A DNA stretch of 64,000 nt from positions 2,598,511 through 2,662,510 of the forward strand of contig NZ_WTYI01000001.1 in the NCBI RefSeq assembly GCF_009827445.1, in the 5' to 3' direction. Both the position numbers and the translations under genes were made by a program. This stretch comes from Qipengyuania aquimaris (GTDB lineage: Bacteria > Pseudomonadota > Alphaproteobacteria > Sphingomonadales > Sphingomonadaceae). Shown one piece after another: positions 27,110-36,502 of the stretch. The stretch's first letter is position 1, and every line of letters begins with the position of its first letter. Below the pieces are notes generated by a model. The model searched no databases, was not told the origin of the DNA, and saw only the letters and a program-made list of their open reading frames with translations.

Positions 27110-27416
27110 GGCGGTTGGCCTAGCAATCCTGATGCGACCTCGACCAGATCGAATGGCCGCGTTTGCTGGCTCCGACACCGATACCAGACTGTCCGCAATC
27201 GGCCCAGTTTCAGTCATTCAGCGAGACTAGCCCTGAAGTCAGCTTTGGGGCCGAGAGCGGTCTGTCCGCTTTCAGACGCACGGATCTGGAAACCGGACAT
27301 GCAAAGCAGCTGCCGTTTGAAAATCGCTCGGTTTCTGGGCAGGAGCAGTCTTCGCCTTGCCTGACAGAAGGTAAATGAAGCGTCCCACAAAATCATCTAC
27401 CCGGCGCAATCACTTT
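27110..27416. other. Intergenic stretch with a fragment like the 86-bp repeat
   Basis: 307 bp without a gene between convergent ends. GTCCGCAATCGG at 27191-27202 matches the first 12 bases of the array repeat, and CTGTCCGCTTTCAG follows at 27270, but the interior does not align well. I treat it as a degraded relative at most. Confidence 0.3.
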
Positions 27417-28901
27417 CTATGGGCGTCTCACCGTCGGCTTGTAAAATTCCCATTGTTGGTTGACGGCTCCGTTGCAATCCCATGTGATAAGGTGGGTCGT
27501 GTTGTTCTGCGACCAGTCCAGGCATTTGCCGGTCTTTGCGTTGCGGAACTGAGTTCCGCGATGCTGCCAGATCTGATCCGATCCGCCATCGCATTGGGTC
27601 ATGAACACCCGCGCTCCTTTGCCGCCCGCCTGAAGACAGGTCTGGTAGGCATCGTTGACGCGGCGGTTGCGGAACATGCCGTTGCGATCGAAATTGAAGG
27701 TGACCCCCGAGGTGCACAAGCCGACATTGAACCAGCCGTTGAAGGGGTTGATGTTACCGGTCACGCAATAGCGGGCGCCCGTCAGGAAACCTTTCTTTTT
27801 AGAACGCAGCTTCTGGCCTTTGAAATTGACGCGGCCATAAGGCCGGCCCCCGGCTTCGAGATGCGAAAGGAATCCCCCGTGGTCGTGTTGCGCCTTGAAC
27901 CATGCCCAGCGATTGCCCGGTGATCCCGCCGTGTAAGGCGTTGCGGTATAGGTGATGCGAGCGCCGTTGGTTTCGGGCACCAGTTCGGCAACGCTATCGC
28001 CTTCGCGGCGAAGGTCCTTGCCCCTGCTGGTGCTGGTCGCCCGGGTGATTCTGCTCGTCAAAATCGAGCGAGTGGCGCTGGGAGAACTGAATGTCGTGTA
28101 AAGAGCGACTTTGCTCAAGGCTGCGAAAATCTGTGCCTGGAATCCGCCGAGCGAATGGCCCGTAACGGTCAGATGCTTGTCGGGGGTCGCACCGGGGTTG
28201 AGCGCATTCATGCGCGCAGCAACCTGTTGTGCCAGTGTCGTATAGAATGCCCGGTCAACAGGTGCAGAAATTGCAATTTTTACGTCCTCAATCAGGTCTT
28301 CGGACTTTCTCGTATTCGTGCCTGCAAAGGCCAGGATGAACTGATCGGTCTCCTTGTAATGATAAAGCCCAACCTGCATGCCATTTTTTGCCGTGAAGAA
28401 GTATTCGAGCTGGCCGTATTCGTCGTCCAATTTGTCATCCGTCCACACGCCTTGCGACGCGCAAGCCTCGAGCCTGTCGCCGCGATTGCAGCCGATCATG
28501 ACGGGCGCAGCCGCCCCCCCGAAATCGCGCTGATCGTGGTGCGGCAGGTGATAGGCCGCTCGGGCAAAACGAAGCACGTCCACATCAGATATCGAATCTG
28601 CTCTGACCGGTCGGAATTGCCGCTCAGCTTCGGGCTCGATTTCTTCTTCGTCGGACACGCATTTGCCGAAAATCAGCCTCGTCATTTTGAGGCCCGCGTC
28701 ACACGGATCGGATCTTTCGACGATCGTGCAGGCCCGCTGCCCTTCTGCGCCGCACGCCCCCAGGGTTTCGGTGATGGTGTCTTTCAACTGGCTCGATCCA
28801 TTTGGCGCAGCGACCGCTGGCACGCTCCCCATCAATGCCGCAGCCGAAAGGCCGCTTGAAATGCCAAAGATTACGTTCGCCGATTTCTTTGCGTTCAACA
28901 T
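27417..28901 (-). CDS. Secreted class-3 lipase with ricin-type C-terminal domain
   Basis: 494 residues. Signal peptide to about residue 32 (LMGSVPAVAA). Lipase core with the nucleophile elbow TGHSLGG, Ser250, and FAGTNTRKSEDLIEDVK upstream as in class-3 lipases. From about residue 370 a cysteine-rich ricin-B-like lectin tail with QxW-type repeats (SDQIWQHRG, NQQWEFYKP). Start at MLNAKKS, which follows AAGGGG; the longer frame lacks a signal. Last of four exported-protein genes on this strand. Confidence 0.88.
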   Translation of the reverse strand: MLNAKKSANVIFGISSGLSAAALMGSVPAVAAPNGSSQLKDTITETLGACGAEGQRACTIVERSDPCDAGLKMTRLIFGKCVSDEEEIEPEAERQFRPVRADSISDVDVLRFARAAYHLPHHDQRDFGGAAAPVMIGCNRGDRLEACASQGVWTDDKLDDEYGQLEYFFTAKNGMQVGLYHYKETDQFILAFAGTNTRKSEDLIEDVKIAISAPVDRAFYTTLAQQVAARMNALNPGATPDKHLTVTGHSLGGFQAQIFAALSKVALYTTFSSPSATRSILTSRITRATSTSRGKDLRREGDSVAELVPETNGARITYTATPYTAGSPGNRWAWFKAQHDHGGFLSHLEAGGRPYGRVNFKGQKLRSKKKGFLTGARYCVTGNINPFNGWFNVGLCTSGVTFNFDRNGMFRNRRVNDAYQTCLQAGGKGARVFMTQCDGGSDQIWQHRGTQFRNAKTGKCLDWSQNNTTHLITWDCNGAVNQQWEFYKPTVRRP

Positions 28902-28953
28902 GAACTTACCCCTTGATTTTCGGAACATATTTGCCGGTTTTCGGATGGCCCGA

Positions 28954-29784
28954 TCACCGAAAGACACAGCTTTCCCCCGCCCACATGGCGCTGATCTCGC
29001 TGCGTCGATTGTGATTTTCGACGATGTAATGGACGCCGTCGCCGATCCGTTCATCGCCGAGCGTGCTGGCTTCATACCGGGTGGTGCCATATTGCAGCAT
29101 GGTGGCCGGGCTTCCGATGGTCGCTCCGGCAGGGCCTGAGACCGCAACACTGCGCGCTGTGTCGCCTGCTGCCCTGCCGAGTGTCCAGCCCTTCCAGCGA
29201 TCGTCCGCCAGATATAGCGTCACGTCTGCGAACCGGATGACTTCGCCCGGACAGGCGGTCTCTTCGTCATAGACCGCGCGGTCCGTCGGATCGCCGAGAA
29301 ACCGGCCGAGGACAGCCACCAATTCGCCTGAGGACACTCCGAAGTCGTAGCGCGATGACCCAATGCCCGGCTGTCGCAACTCGAACCCGCTGCCGTCGAA
29401 ATAAAGGCTGGGCAGCAGCGAGGCGGCTTCGGGTTCTTCTGCGATGATCTGGCAGAAATGTGTGTCGCCGCGAATCTCGAGCACCGCCTTGTCGCTGATG
29501 ACGGCCAGCGAGCCTGCATCGCCTTGATAAAGCGCTGCGCCACCCTCCGGCAGGAATTGCAGGTCCGTGTCGGCGCGGTCGAGCATTGCGATGCCGACAT
29601 CGTCAAGCCGGACCTGCGCGGGCGCCGCATCGCGCGCAGCGATCATCACCGTGAGCACGCCATCTTCGCCGCCGAGGCAATTGTACTGGTCCACGATCGA
29701 GGCGTAGGCCGGCGTGGCACCGGCCGCGAAGCACGCTGCCACCAGCAAGGCCGACCGGCGTAGGGTTTGGACGCGCCTCGCCAT
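28954..29784 (-). CDS. Exported protein, function unknown
   Basis: 276 residues with a signal peptide (LRRSALLVAACFAAGATPAYAS). Contains few cysteines and many beta-strand-like stretches; no family recognised. It lies 1 bp after the DUF1036 gene and 52 bp before the lipase gene, so probably belongs to one operon. Confidence 0.75.
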   Translation of the reverse strand: MARRVQTLRRSALLVAACFAAGATPAYASIVDQYNCLGGEDGVLTVMIAARDAAPAQVRLDDVGIAMLDRADTDLQFLPEGGAALYQGDAGSLAVISDKAVLEIRGDTHFCQIIAEEPEAASLLPSLYFDGSGFELRQPGIGSSRYDFGVSSGELVAVLGRFLGDPTDRAVYDEETACPGEVIRFADVTLYLADDRWKGWTLGRAAGDTARSVAVSGPAGATIGSPATMLQYGTTRYEASTLGDERIGDGVHYIVENHNRRSEISAMWAGESCVFR

Positions 29785-29785
29785 C

Positions 29786-30325
29786 CTATCGGCCCCCGAA
29801 ATTGTAATAGAGTTGTCCAATCCCGTTCTTGTCGGTCAGGCTCTCCATGCCGGCACGAAATTCGTCCGAGCGGTTACACGGGTTCGCGACGATACGACCG
29901 TTTTCCACTTTTACGCTTGCGCTCACCCATAGCTTTTCGCGCGCGCGCTTCATGCAGCCGCGATGGTCGCTCCCTTCCCAGACTTTCTTGATCGCGCCGC
30001 CAAACAGGCCCTTCGTCTCGCCGTAGATGTGGAAGCTCCGCAGCACGTTCCGAGCGGCATCGGCGTATTTGAAGACCCGCTTCACTTCGCACTCGCCCGG
30101 ATCGAGTGTGAACCACCCATGATACTCGTAGGCAAATGGCGGCATACCCGGCACCCTCCTCATCTTCGCCTCGTCATTGACCACTCCCAGCGCGAGGGCG
30201 GCATAAACGGTCTCATTGTGGTTGTTGCACAGCTTGATCTCCTGCCGATCGGTACCGCTTTGAGCGGATGCGGGCATCGCGATCAGAGCGGCGGGCAAGG
30301 CGAGGGCAGACAGGTATTTCATCAT
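29786..30325 (-). CDS. Exported DUF1036-like protein
   Basis: 179 residues with a signal peptide (LSALALPAALIAMPASAQ). EIKLCNNHNETVYAALALG followed by GWFTLDPGECEVKRVF matches the DUF1036 pattern (CN-N-T... GW-x-L-x-PGEC). Function unknown. Start at MMKYL after GGAGCC. It is 14 bp downstream of the 30340-31467 gene. Confidence 0.75.
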   Translation of the reverse strand: MMKYLSALALPAALIAMPASAQSGTDRQEIKLCNNHNETVYAALALGVVNDEAKMRRVPGMPPFAYEYHGWFTLDPGECEVKRVFKYADAARNVLRSFHIYGETKGLFGGAIKKVWEGSDHRGCMKRAREKLWVSASVKVENGRIVANPCNRSDEFRAGMESLTDKNGIGQLYYNFGGR

Positions 30326-30339
30326 GGTAGGCTCCTGGT

Positions 30340-31467
30340 TTAACGGGTCCACAAACGGCTGACCGGGCGGTCTCGATCGAAATCCCACACGCCGAGCGCG
30401 CGGGCGGCAAAATCATGCTCGGAATAGCGGGCACGCACCCTTTCGAAGTCTGCGGCGAGATTTTCGCAGGACGAAGCGAGCGGAGAAAAGGCGTGTTGCC
30501 GCAGGTCTGCTGCCTCTGCGCTCGCCTGATCGGCCGTCCAGTGACTGCACCGTTCAAGCCGCCAGAGCATTTCTGGCAGGTCCATGCCGACGGTCACGGT
30601 GCTGCGGTAATCGCCTGCCGGTCGGTCAGAGACCTGGTCTGCAAGATGGCGATGAATATCGAGGCTGGCGCCCGATTGGGTGCGGCTGAGATAGGTCCAG
30701 CCGACCGTGTCTGCTCGCGTGCGCGAAACCACCATAGAAACCACCGCGCCATCATCGCCGACCGCCAGAAATGCGATCCGGGCCGATCGGTCAGCGACTT
30801 CTGTCTCGGCGATGGCCTGAACCTGCATCGACATAACCGCTCCCACGGCCCCGCCCTCCTCCCATTTACGCAGATAGATATTCGTATCGTCCGTCACCGC
30901 TCCACCCAGCAGCGTGGCCTGCGAGACGGTGGTGATGCCGTAGCCGCTGATCGCCAGAGCGCGCTGTTGCAGCGTGATATCGCAAGCATGTTCGGCCTTG
31001 TCGGGCCCGACCACCTGAGCAACCAGATCGAAATCTTCCAGCTCCGGGTTGTCCAGATTGCCCTTGTCGAGGATCGAGACCAGTCCGATGCTCTCCGCCT
31101 CACGGGGGGTCCGAGACAATAATCTGAGAACCGGATACCTTCTGGTCCCAGCGCCTCCGTCATTCTCGCCCAATTCAATCTGCGTCCGGCGGATATCGGG
31201 GCGATAGGGCTGGAAAAAGTCGTATTCAGTAAGCTCAAGATTGGCGGTGCCGCCGCCATCGCCGGGATCGCCCAGACTGGCGATGACCGCCGCATTCCCG
31301 GTTTCCGGAGCGGCACACAGGTAAACCAAAGCCGCATGCGGCGGCTCTTCGCTGCCTGACCGGCCCATGCTCGTATCGAACCGCCCCGCTGTCGATGCCG
31401 CTTTTGCAGTGGCCGACGGGGCGAAAAGAGCGACGCTCAGGGCGAGCAGCAGCCAATTCTTTTGCAT
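30340..31467 (-). CDS. Exported protein, function unknown
   Basis: 375 residues, signal peptide ending at SATAKA near residue 22. I recognise no domain. The C-terminal 60 residues are helical with a CxH/C pattern (RCSHWTADQ, ASSCENLAADF). First gene of the four-gene exported set running to the lipase. AGGAGCC precedes the start. Confidence 0.75.
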   Translation of the reverse strand: MQKNWLLLALSVALFAPSATAKAASTAGRFDTSMGRSGSEEPPHAALVYLCAAPETGNAAVIASLGDPGDGGGTANLELTEYDFFQPYRPDIRRTQIELGENDGGAGTRRYPVLRLLSRTPREAESIGLVSILDKGNLDNPELEDFDLVAQVVGPDKAEHACDITLQQRALAISGYGITTVSQATLLGGAVTDDTNIYLRKWEEGGAVGAVMSMQVQAIAETEVADRSARIAFLAVGDDGAVVSMVVSRTRADTVGWTYLSRTQSGASLDIHRHLADQVSDRPAGDYRSTVTVGMDLPEMLWRLERCSHWTADQASAEAADLRQHAFSPLASSCENLAADFERVRARYSEHDFAARALGVWDFDRDRPVSRLWTR

Positions 31468-31658
31468 GTTTGGGCTCCTCTAGCCGGATCGCCGCTGCGC
31501 AACTGCGGAGGACGAAACGATTGTCTTGTTCGGATGCGTTTATTGATCCGCTCGTATGAACACGTTCAAAAGCTGGCCTAGTTTGGTGTCATTGCCTGAC
31601 AGCCGTTCGCAAACGATTGAAGCTAATGAGGAATTACTAATCGCGAGCGCCCTACGTG

Positions 31659-31680
31659 TCATACCCAAAAGTGGGTATGA
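31659..31680. promoter_or_regulatory. Palindrome downstream of the LuxR-hydrolase gene
   Basis: Arms TCATACCCA and TGGGTATGA separated by AAAG form a perfect 9-bp inverted repeat in the 250-bp gap between 31467 and 31719. No T-run follows on either strand, so an operator for a dimeric regulator is as likely as a terminator. No gene in the gap is supported. Confidence 0.45.
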
Positions 31681-31718
31681 TCCATGCGCGGAATGCGGTT
31701 TTTCACAAAGGCCCGTGC

Positions 31719-33401
31719 CTAGCGGCGCACGATCGCGGCCATCTCAATAATGCGCTGAGCGATCAGCTTGGGTCGCTGATGCAGCAGCAATTCACCCGCA
31801 CCCACCACGCGCTCGATTGTCAATTCACTGCTCGATTCTTCCAGTCGCTGGAAATATGGCGCATCGAACATCGGCTCACCTTCTCCAAGCAAGACATGGA
31901 CAGAAACCGGAAGGTCGAGCAGCTGCTCTTCCTTGAATCGCCAGCGCTGGGACGCGCGCTCGCAGAATACCTTAGGCCCCATCATGAAGGACAATTCGCA
32001 CCAATTGCGCATGAGCGGCACGAACTCGACATCGTCACAGCTGGCACGATCCACTGGCGACTGATGGTATCGGCGCTCTACATACCAATCGATGCCCTTC
32101 CGTCTAACATTGCGAAATCCAGCCGAGACGACAAGTTCCAGCGCCTTTGGCAATACGTTCGGCAGGCGCAGCATTGTGCGGAAGCTGAGAGGGGCATGCG
32201 AAAGGCGCTTGCGGGTGAGCGGTAAGCAGTCGGAAATGCCGAGAAGCGCGCCAAAGGTCTCAGGCCGCGCGCGCTCCAAAGCGAGGAGGTGAATGGCCCC
32301 GGTGGCCAGTCCAACACCGAGGCAGTTCTTCAATCCCAGTGCATCGGCTACTGCGCTGTAAGCAACGAGATCGTCTTGCTCGAGCGACAGTTTTGGGTTC
32401 TGTTCGCTGCCTCCCATACCGGGCCAGCAGGGCGCGATCAGCTTGATCCCGGCCTCTCGCAATCGTCGCTCTATCCGCTCACCCATCAAATAGCCCAGCG
32501 ACAAGCCATGAAGCAGCAAAACAGGCTGGCCATCAGGCGCACCGGTCCAGCTATAGGCGACCTTATATCCATCAGGCCGCTCGATTCGCCGCAGATTACC
32601 CCACGGGTCGGCCCAGCGGACCCCGTTTAGAGTCGATTGTTCGGTGATGCGCGCACAGACCAGCGAGAGCAGGCGAACCAGATCGATCAGCGACTGTGCG
32701 CCAGCCTTTGCAACCATCGCCTTTATCTGCGTGCGCACGGTCTGGACACCCGTGCCGCGTTGCACCGCGACATCAGCGGGCGATTTACCTTCGACGAGCA
32801 ACTTGGCGATCTGCAATTCTGCAAGCGTGAAACCGAACGCATCGGCAAGCACAACATCAACCGACGAGCCCCACGAGGAATTGAGGCTCCGCACGATCAG
32901 AAAGGTCTGTCGCGTCTTGCCCACAGAGAGCACAAACGCCTCAGCAAGCGTCGTGGAATCATCGCCGGTGAGCAAGCGGATCACCGCATGTTTTCGGTTA
33001 CCTGATCCGCGCGCGCTGCGCTGCAAGGATTGGAGGTCAGACCTCGATTCCTCGGCAATCCAGTCCAGTTCGAAGGTGCGCCCCTGAGTCGCCCCAAAGA
33101 GCCGCTGTGCCGCTTCGTTCGACAGCGCAACCCCAAGGTCCGGAGAAAGGGCCATCGCTGCGCGTGCCACCTGGCTGACCTCGACCTCGAGCGGGTCTTC
33201 GGCGCGCATTGTGTCATGCTTGTCCAGAAGGGATATCGCGTTTTCGAGATATGGGATGAAGCGATCCGCGTCCGACACCGCCCCGGCCGAAAGGCGTGCA
33301 TCCCAGGATGCCAGCATTCTGTCGAAAGCATCGACATCGGCCACCGATCGGAACGTCTCCACTATCGGGTCGATATCCAGGTCGCGGGGATCATTAGCCA
33401 A
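31719..33401 (-). CDS. LuxR-type regulator fused to an alpha/beta hydrolase
   Basis: 560 residues in three parts: an N-terminal sensory-like region (1-185), a LuxR/GerE helix-turn-helix (FGFTLAELQIAKLLVEGKSPADVAVQRGTG onward, about 190-250, written here in part) and an alpha/beta hydrolase (VLLLHGLSLGYLMGERIERR, about 293; GMGG near 325). The hydrolase part may act as a ligand-binding rather than a catalytic module. It stands alone, flanked on its 5' side by a shortened copy of the array repeat. Confidence 0.85.
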   Translation of the reverse strand: MANDPRDLDIDPIVETFRSVADVDAFDRMLASWDARLSAGAVSDADRFIPYLENAISLLDKHDTMRAEDPLEVEVSQVARAAMALSPDLGVALSNEAAQRLFGATQGRTFELDWIAEESRSDLQSLQRSARGSGNRKHAVIRLLTGDDSTTLAEAFVLSVGKTRQTFLIVRSLNSSWGSSVDVVLADAFGFTLAELQIAKLLVEGKSPADVAVQRGTGVQTVRTQIKAMVAKAGAQSLIDLVRLLSLVCARITEQSTLNGVRWADPWGNLRRIERPDGYKVAYSWTGAPDGQPVLLLHGLSLGYLMGERIERRLREAGIKLIAPCWPGMGGSEQNPKLSLEQDDLVAYSAVADALGLKNCLGVGLATGAIHLLALERARPETFGALLGISDCLPLTRKRLSHAPLSFRTMLRLPNVLPKALELVVSAGFRNVRRKGIDWYVERRYHQSPVDRASCDDVEFVPLMRNWCELSFMMGPKVFCERASQRWRFKEEQLLDLPVSVHVLLGEGEPMFDAPYFQRLEESSSELTIERVVGAGELLLHQRPKLIAQRIIEMAAIVRR

Positions 33402-33513
33402 TTAGTCGGGGCCTCAATTTGCCTGAAGTGCAGGTCTGCCAAAAATCGAGCGTCTTCAGCATGGCCGCAATACGAAACTTTCCAAGCTACAGCAAATGGG
33501 CCGATAGCTGTCA

Positions 33514-33574
33514 GTCCGCTTGCGGGTGCCACAACAGTAAAAGCCGACATTCAGCTTGCGACCCGAAAGCGGAC
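33514..33574 (-). repeat. Shortened copy of the 86-bp repeat family
   Basis: 61 bp. On the minus strand it begins GTCCGCTTTCGGGTCG followed by CAAGCTG and ends GCAAGCGGAC. Eighteen of the first 22 bases match the array repeat and the end matches its right terminus; about 25 bp of the middle are missing. Confidence 0.6.
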
Positions 33575-33632
33575 AAAGCCTTGAAGGGAATTACTTTTCT
33601 ATCTAGCGTCAATCCGAGAGAGGGGCGCGGAA

Positions 33633-34718
33633 ATGCCATTTTCCCATTTAAAGGGTGTCGATGCGCCCACAATCGCCGATAATGACGATCTTTTGGCGTT
33701 TGTCCTAGATAACGGCCCGAACCTCATCTTCATCAAGGATGAGGAGAGTAAGCTAGTTTACGCCAATGCTGCGTTTCTGGGGCTGTACGCTCCCGATATG
33801 CGCTCGGGAGTTCTAGGCACCACCACGGTGGAAAGCTTCGAACCCGAAGAAGCGGAACTTTTCCTCAGCGAAGATCGACGCGCACTGCGCGAAGGGTTTT
33901 CGGAAATTGTCGAGGAGATCACCGATTGGAAAGCCGAGCGTCGCACATTCCTAACGCGAAAGATGGTCTTCCATACCGCCGATGGCGCCAAACGGCTTGT
34001 CTGCATCGCGACGGACATCACTGACCTCGCAGCCCGCGAGCGAAGGGTTGTCAGGCTCAATGCGCAGCTGAAACTGTATTCCCATTCGATTGCCCACGAT
34101 CTCAAAAATCCGGTCTCCAGCTTCATCAGCGGGCTAAATCTTCTGCAGCGCGACAAGAACTCGCAATTGAGTGAGCGGAGCGAAATGGTCGTCTCGGCGC
34201 TTAAAGACAGCGCCAGCGGAATGGCAGGCATGATCAATTCGACCCTGAAAGCCGCAATCAGCGAAAGCGAAGATCTGCAGTTCCAGAAATACGACTTGAA
34301 CCTTCTGTTGGAAGAAGTGCGGTTCAATCTTTCGGCGGCGATCCAGGAGGCCAATATGAGTCTCCACGTTACGCGGCTACCCGATGCGACAGTCGAACCG
34401 AATCTCTTTCGCCAACTGTTCCAGAACCTCATTGAGAATTCGATATGCCATGCGGGCGGCAAACGACCTGTGGTGACGATCCATCATCGTGAAGAGGAAG
34501 GAGAACATCTTTTTTTCGTTGGGGACAATGGCCCCGGTATTGCACCGGAAAGGCGAGATCAGATATTCAGCCAATTCTTCAAGGGCGAGGATGGTGGAAA
34601 GCTAGGCCTCGGGCTTACGATCAGTCAACGCATCGCAAACCTTCACGACGGCTACATCGAAGTGCACGACAAGGTAGAGGATGGCTGCTGCATGCTGGTT
34701 CGCATTCCGGCACGGTAG
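33633..34718 (+). CDS. Soluble PAS-domain histidine kinase
   Basis: 361 residues without a transmembrane segment. PAS/PAC domain (FVLDNGPNLIFIKDEESKLV, about 25-135), HisKA dimerisation domain with phospho-acceptor His155 in SIAHDLKNP, and an HATPase domain with N-box LIENSICHA, DNGPGI and GLGLTIS. No response regulator lies next to it. The stop is 12 bp before a complete minus-strand copy of the 86-bp repeat. Confidence 0.92.
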   Translation: MPFSHLKGVDAPTIADNDDLLAFVLDNGPNLIFIKDEESKLVYANAAFLGLYAPDMRSGVLGTTTVESFEPEEAELFLSEDRRALREGFSEIVEEITDWKAERRTFLTRKMVFHTADGAKRLVCIATDITDLAARERRVVRLNAQLKLYSHSIAHDLKNPVSSFISGLNLLQRDKNSQLSERSEMVVSALKDSASGMAGMINSTLKAAISESEDLQFQKYDLNLLLEEVRFNLSAAIQEANMSLHVTRLPDATVEPNLFRQLFQNLIENSICHAGGKRPVVTIHHREEEGEHLFFVGDNGPGIAPERRDQIFSQFFKGEDGGKLGLGLTISQRIANLHDGYIEVHDKVEDGCCMLVRIPAR

Positions 34719-34730
34719 ATCAAATTTAAC

Positions 34731-34816
34731 GGCCGCTTTCCACCCATCTGATGACGCTTTCACCGAGCTTAGGATGTGCCTGGAGCGGACGGGCAGCTAA
34801 CGACCCAATTGCGGAC
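34731..34816 (-). repeat. Complete 86-bp repeat, minus orientation
   Basis: Exactly 86 bp. Reading the minus strand it starts GTCCGCAATTGGGTCGTTAG, continues CTGCCCGTCCGCTCC, and ends ATGGGTGGAAAGCGGCC; nearly identical to copies at 57.9 and 62.4 kb. It separates the kinase gene from the hydrolase/TetR pair. No flanking target duplication is seen. Confidence 0.92.
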
Positions 34817-34920
34817 GTCTCACCTTATTGACTTGTCGGCCAGCATCAAAAGGTCGTCCCGCGGAGCGTTGGTGATCGCACCGTCAACCGCGAACGTTGA
34901 TCTGACATCGGGCCGGAAGC

Positions 34921-35784
34921 TTAAATGACGCTAACCAAGGCCTTAAGAGCGTCAGCGTGGTACAAGATTCTGCGATGCCCTAGACCGCTAAGTTCAGTCA
35001 GTGCCGCTTGGTCGCCAAGCTCAAGGAAACGCCGCGATTCTTCGATGGATACTTCTTCGTCATCGATGCAATGGATGATGCTCAACGGATAGCCGATCGC
35101 TTCGTACATCCTGTTACCGTCCATCTCGCTTAGAGTAGTGCCGATGTTCCGGCACAGACGCTTTTCGAATGCTCTTTGTCCTGCAGTGCCCATGCCTAGA
35201 GCTTGTGAAAAGCCGTGTGTGACCGATGACAAGCGATTGGGTGATGCCAACAGGACAATATGGCCATTATCGCCGAGCGCTCCAGGGCTGAGCCGGCTAA
35301 GTGTGAAGGCAGTCACCGCGCCTCCGAAGCTGTGGGCGACAACCACATCAGCTCCGTCAAGCTTTGATAAGAGCGCCTCCAAAGCACTCGCACATTCCAC
35401 AAGGTTGGTTCGCAAACCGGACGATGTCCCGTGTGCAGGCAAATCGATGCACACGACCTCATGCCCTAGTTCAATCAAGGGATCGACCATAGCGAGCATG
35501 TAACGCGCTGCGCTCATCCATCCGTGGACCAAGATGACACGTTTAGATACGGGCTGCTGCCTTGCACCGAACCGATATGCTGAAATACGCTTGCCGTCGT
35601 GCACGAAACCGATGTCTTGCGCCGTGGCCAGCTTCGCATCCGCGCGGGCCGCCAATCGCTTCTCAGCTGCCGAAAGACGCCTTGGCTTCAGCGGCGTAGT
35701 GAAGAGCACGTGGGCGGCGCATCCTGCCAGCCAGGGCGACACGCGGTTCAGAGCCGTAAAAATACGTTGGAGCGAAGAATGCAT
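34921..35784 (-). CDS. Alpha/beta-fold hydrolase
   Basis: 287 residues. Oxyanion-hole block VILVHGWMSAARYML near residue 88 and nucleophile elbow VVAHSFGGAV near 155; a late aspartate and GHRRILYH histidine can complete the triad. No signal peptide. Divergent from the TetR gene with an operator covering its promoter, so probably its target. Substrate unknown. Confidence 0.85.
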   Translation of the reverse strand: MHSSLQRIFTALNRVSPWLAGCAAHVLFTTPLKPRRLSAAEKRLAARADAKLATAQDIGFVHDGKRISAYRFGARQQPVSKRVILVHGWMSAARYMLAMVDPLIELGHEVVCIDLPAHGTSSGLRTNLVECASALEALLSKLDGADVVVAHSFGGAVTAFTLSRLSPGALGDNGHIVLLASPNRLSSVTHGFSQALGMGTAGQRAFEKRLCRNIGTTLSEMDGNRMYEAIGYPLSIIHCIDDEEVSIEESRRFLELGDQAALTELSGLGHRRILYHADALKALVSVI

Positions 35785-35791
35785 TCCGCGG

Positions 35792-35808
35792 ACCTATCAG
35801 TGATAGGT
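35792..35808. promoter_or_regulatory. TetR-type operator
   Basis: ACCTATCAGTGATAGGT is a perfect 17-bp palindrome in the 58-bp gap between the divergent hydrolase and TetR genes. Its core equals the classical tetO core. TTGACA overlaps its right end (35808-35813) and may be a -35 element for the TetR gene. Confidence 0.85.
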
Positions 35809-35842
35809 TGACAGTCAATAGGGCTAGCGGCGATGGTTTCTC

Positions 35843-36436
35843 ATGGCCAGAACGATCCGAAAACCAGCGCACGAACGGCGGGAGCAAATTCTCGCTGAAG
35901 CGTTACGACTGTTCGCACGGCAGGGGATGGCAAACGTTTCGACGCGGCAGATCGCCAAAGCCGTAGGTATAAGCCAACCTTCGCTCTACGCGCATTTTCG
36001 TAGCCGGGATGAAATCGCTATCGAAGTCGCACGTCGGGCATTTCTGAAACTTCGCAATCGGATGGAGGCTGTCAGCTCCAGCAACCATTCCGCACGCGAG
36101 CGGCTCCGGCTAATGGGCAAAGAATACGTGCGCTTCGGTTTGGAGGAGAGCGATGCCTATAGAATGGCCTTCATCCTCGAACGCCGTAACCTGACCGACG
36201 AAGATCGTATTGTTATCCATCAAGCAGGTATGCACGGCTTCTCTATCGTGCAGAACTTCTTTCAGGATGAGCTCGATGGAGACGACCGGACCACCGCTGC
36301 GGCAGCGCAGTCAGCATGGGCAAGCATGCATGGCCTCGTCTCGCTTTTACTTACTCGACCAGACTTTCCTTGGGTGGAGCAAGAAGCGCTGATCGAAACG
36401 CATCTTGATCGATTGTGCCGGGATTTTCTGGGATGA
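35843..36436 (+). CDS. TetR-family repressor
   Basis: 197 residues with the TetR DNA-binding domain (REQILAEALRLFARQGMANV, then IAKAVGISQPSLYAHFRSRD) and a helical ligand domain ending LIETHLDRLCRDFLG. Likely represses itself and the divergent hydrolase through the palindrome at 35792-35808. With the hydrolase it forms the unit closest to the intact tyrosine recombinase. Confidence 0.92.
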   Translation: MARTIRKPAHERREQILAEALRLFARQGMANVSTRQIAKAVGISQPSLYAHFRSRDEIAIEVARRAFLKLRNRMEAVSSSNHSARERLRLMGKEYVRFGLEESDAYRMAFILERRNLTDEDRIVIHQAGMHGFSIVQNFFQDELDGDDRTTAAAAQSAWASMHGLVSLLLTRPDFPWVEQEALIETHLDRLCRDFLG

Positions 36437-36502
36437 CAGCCACGCTTAGCAAGAGCCAATGTCTGGTCGTGCACATAGCCAAAGCCAATGCCAAATCAGC
36501 CG

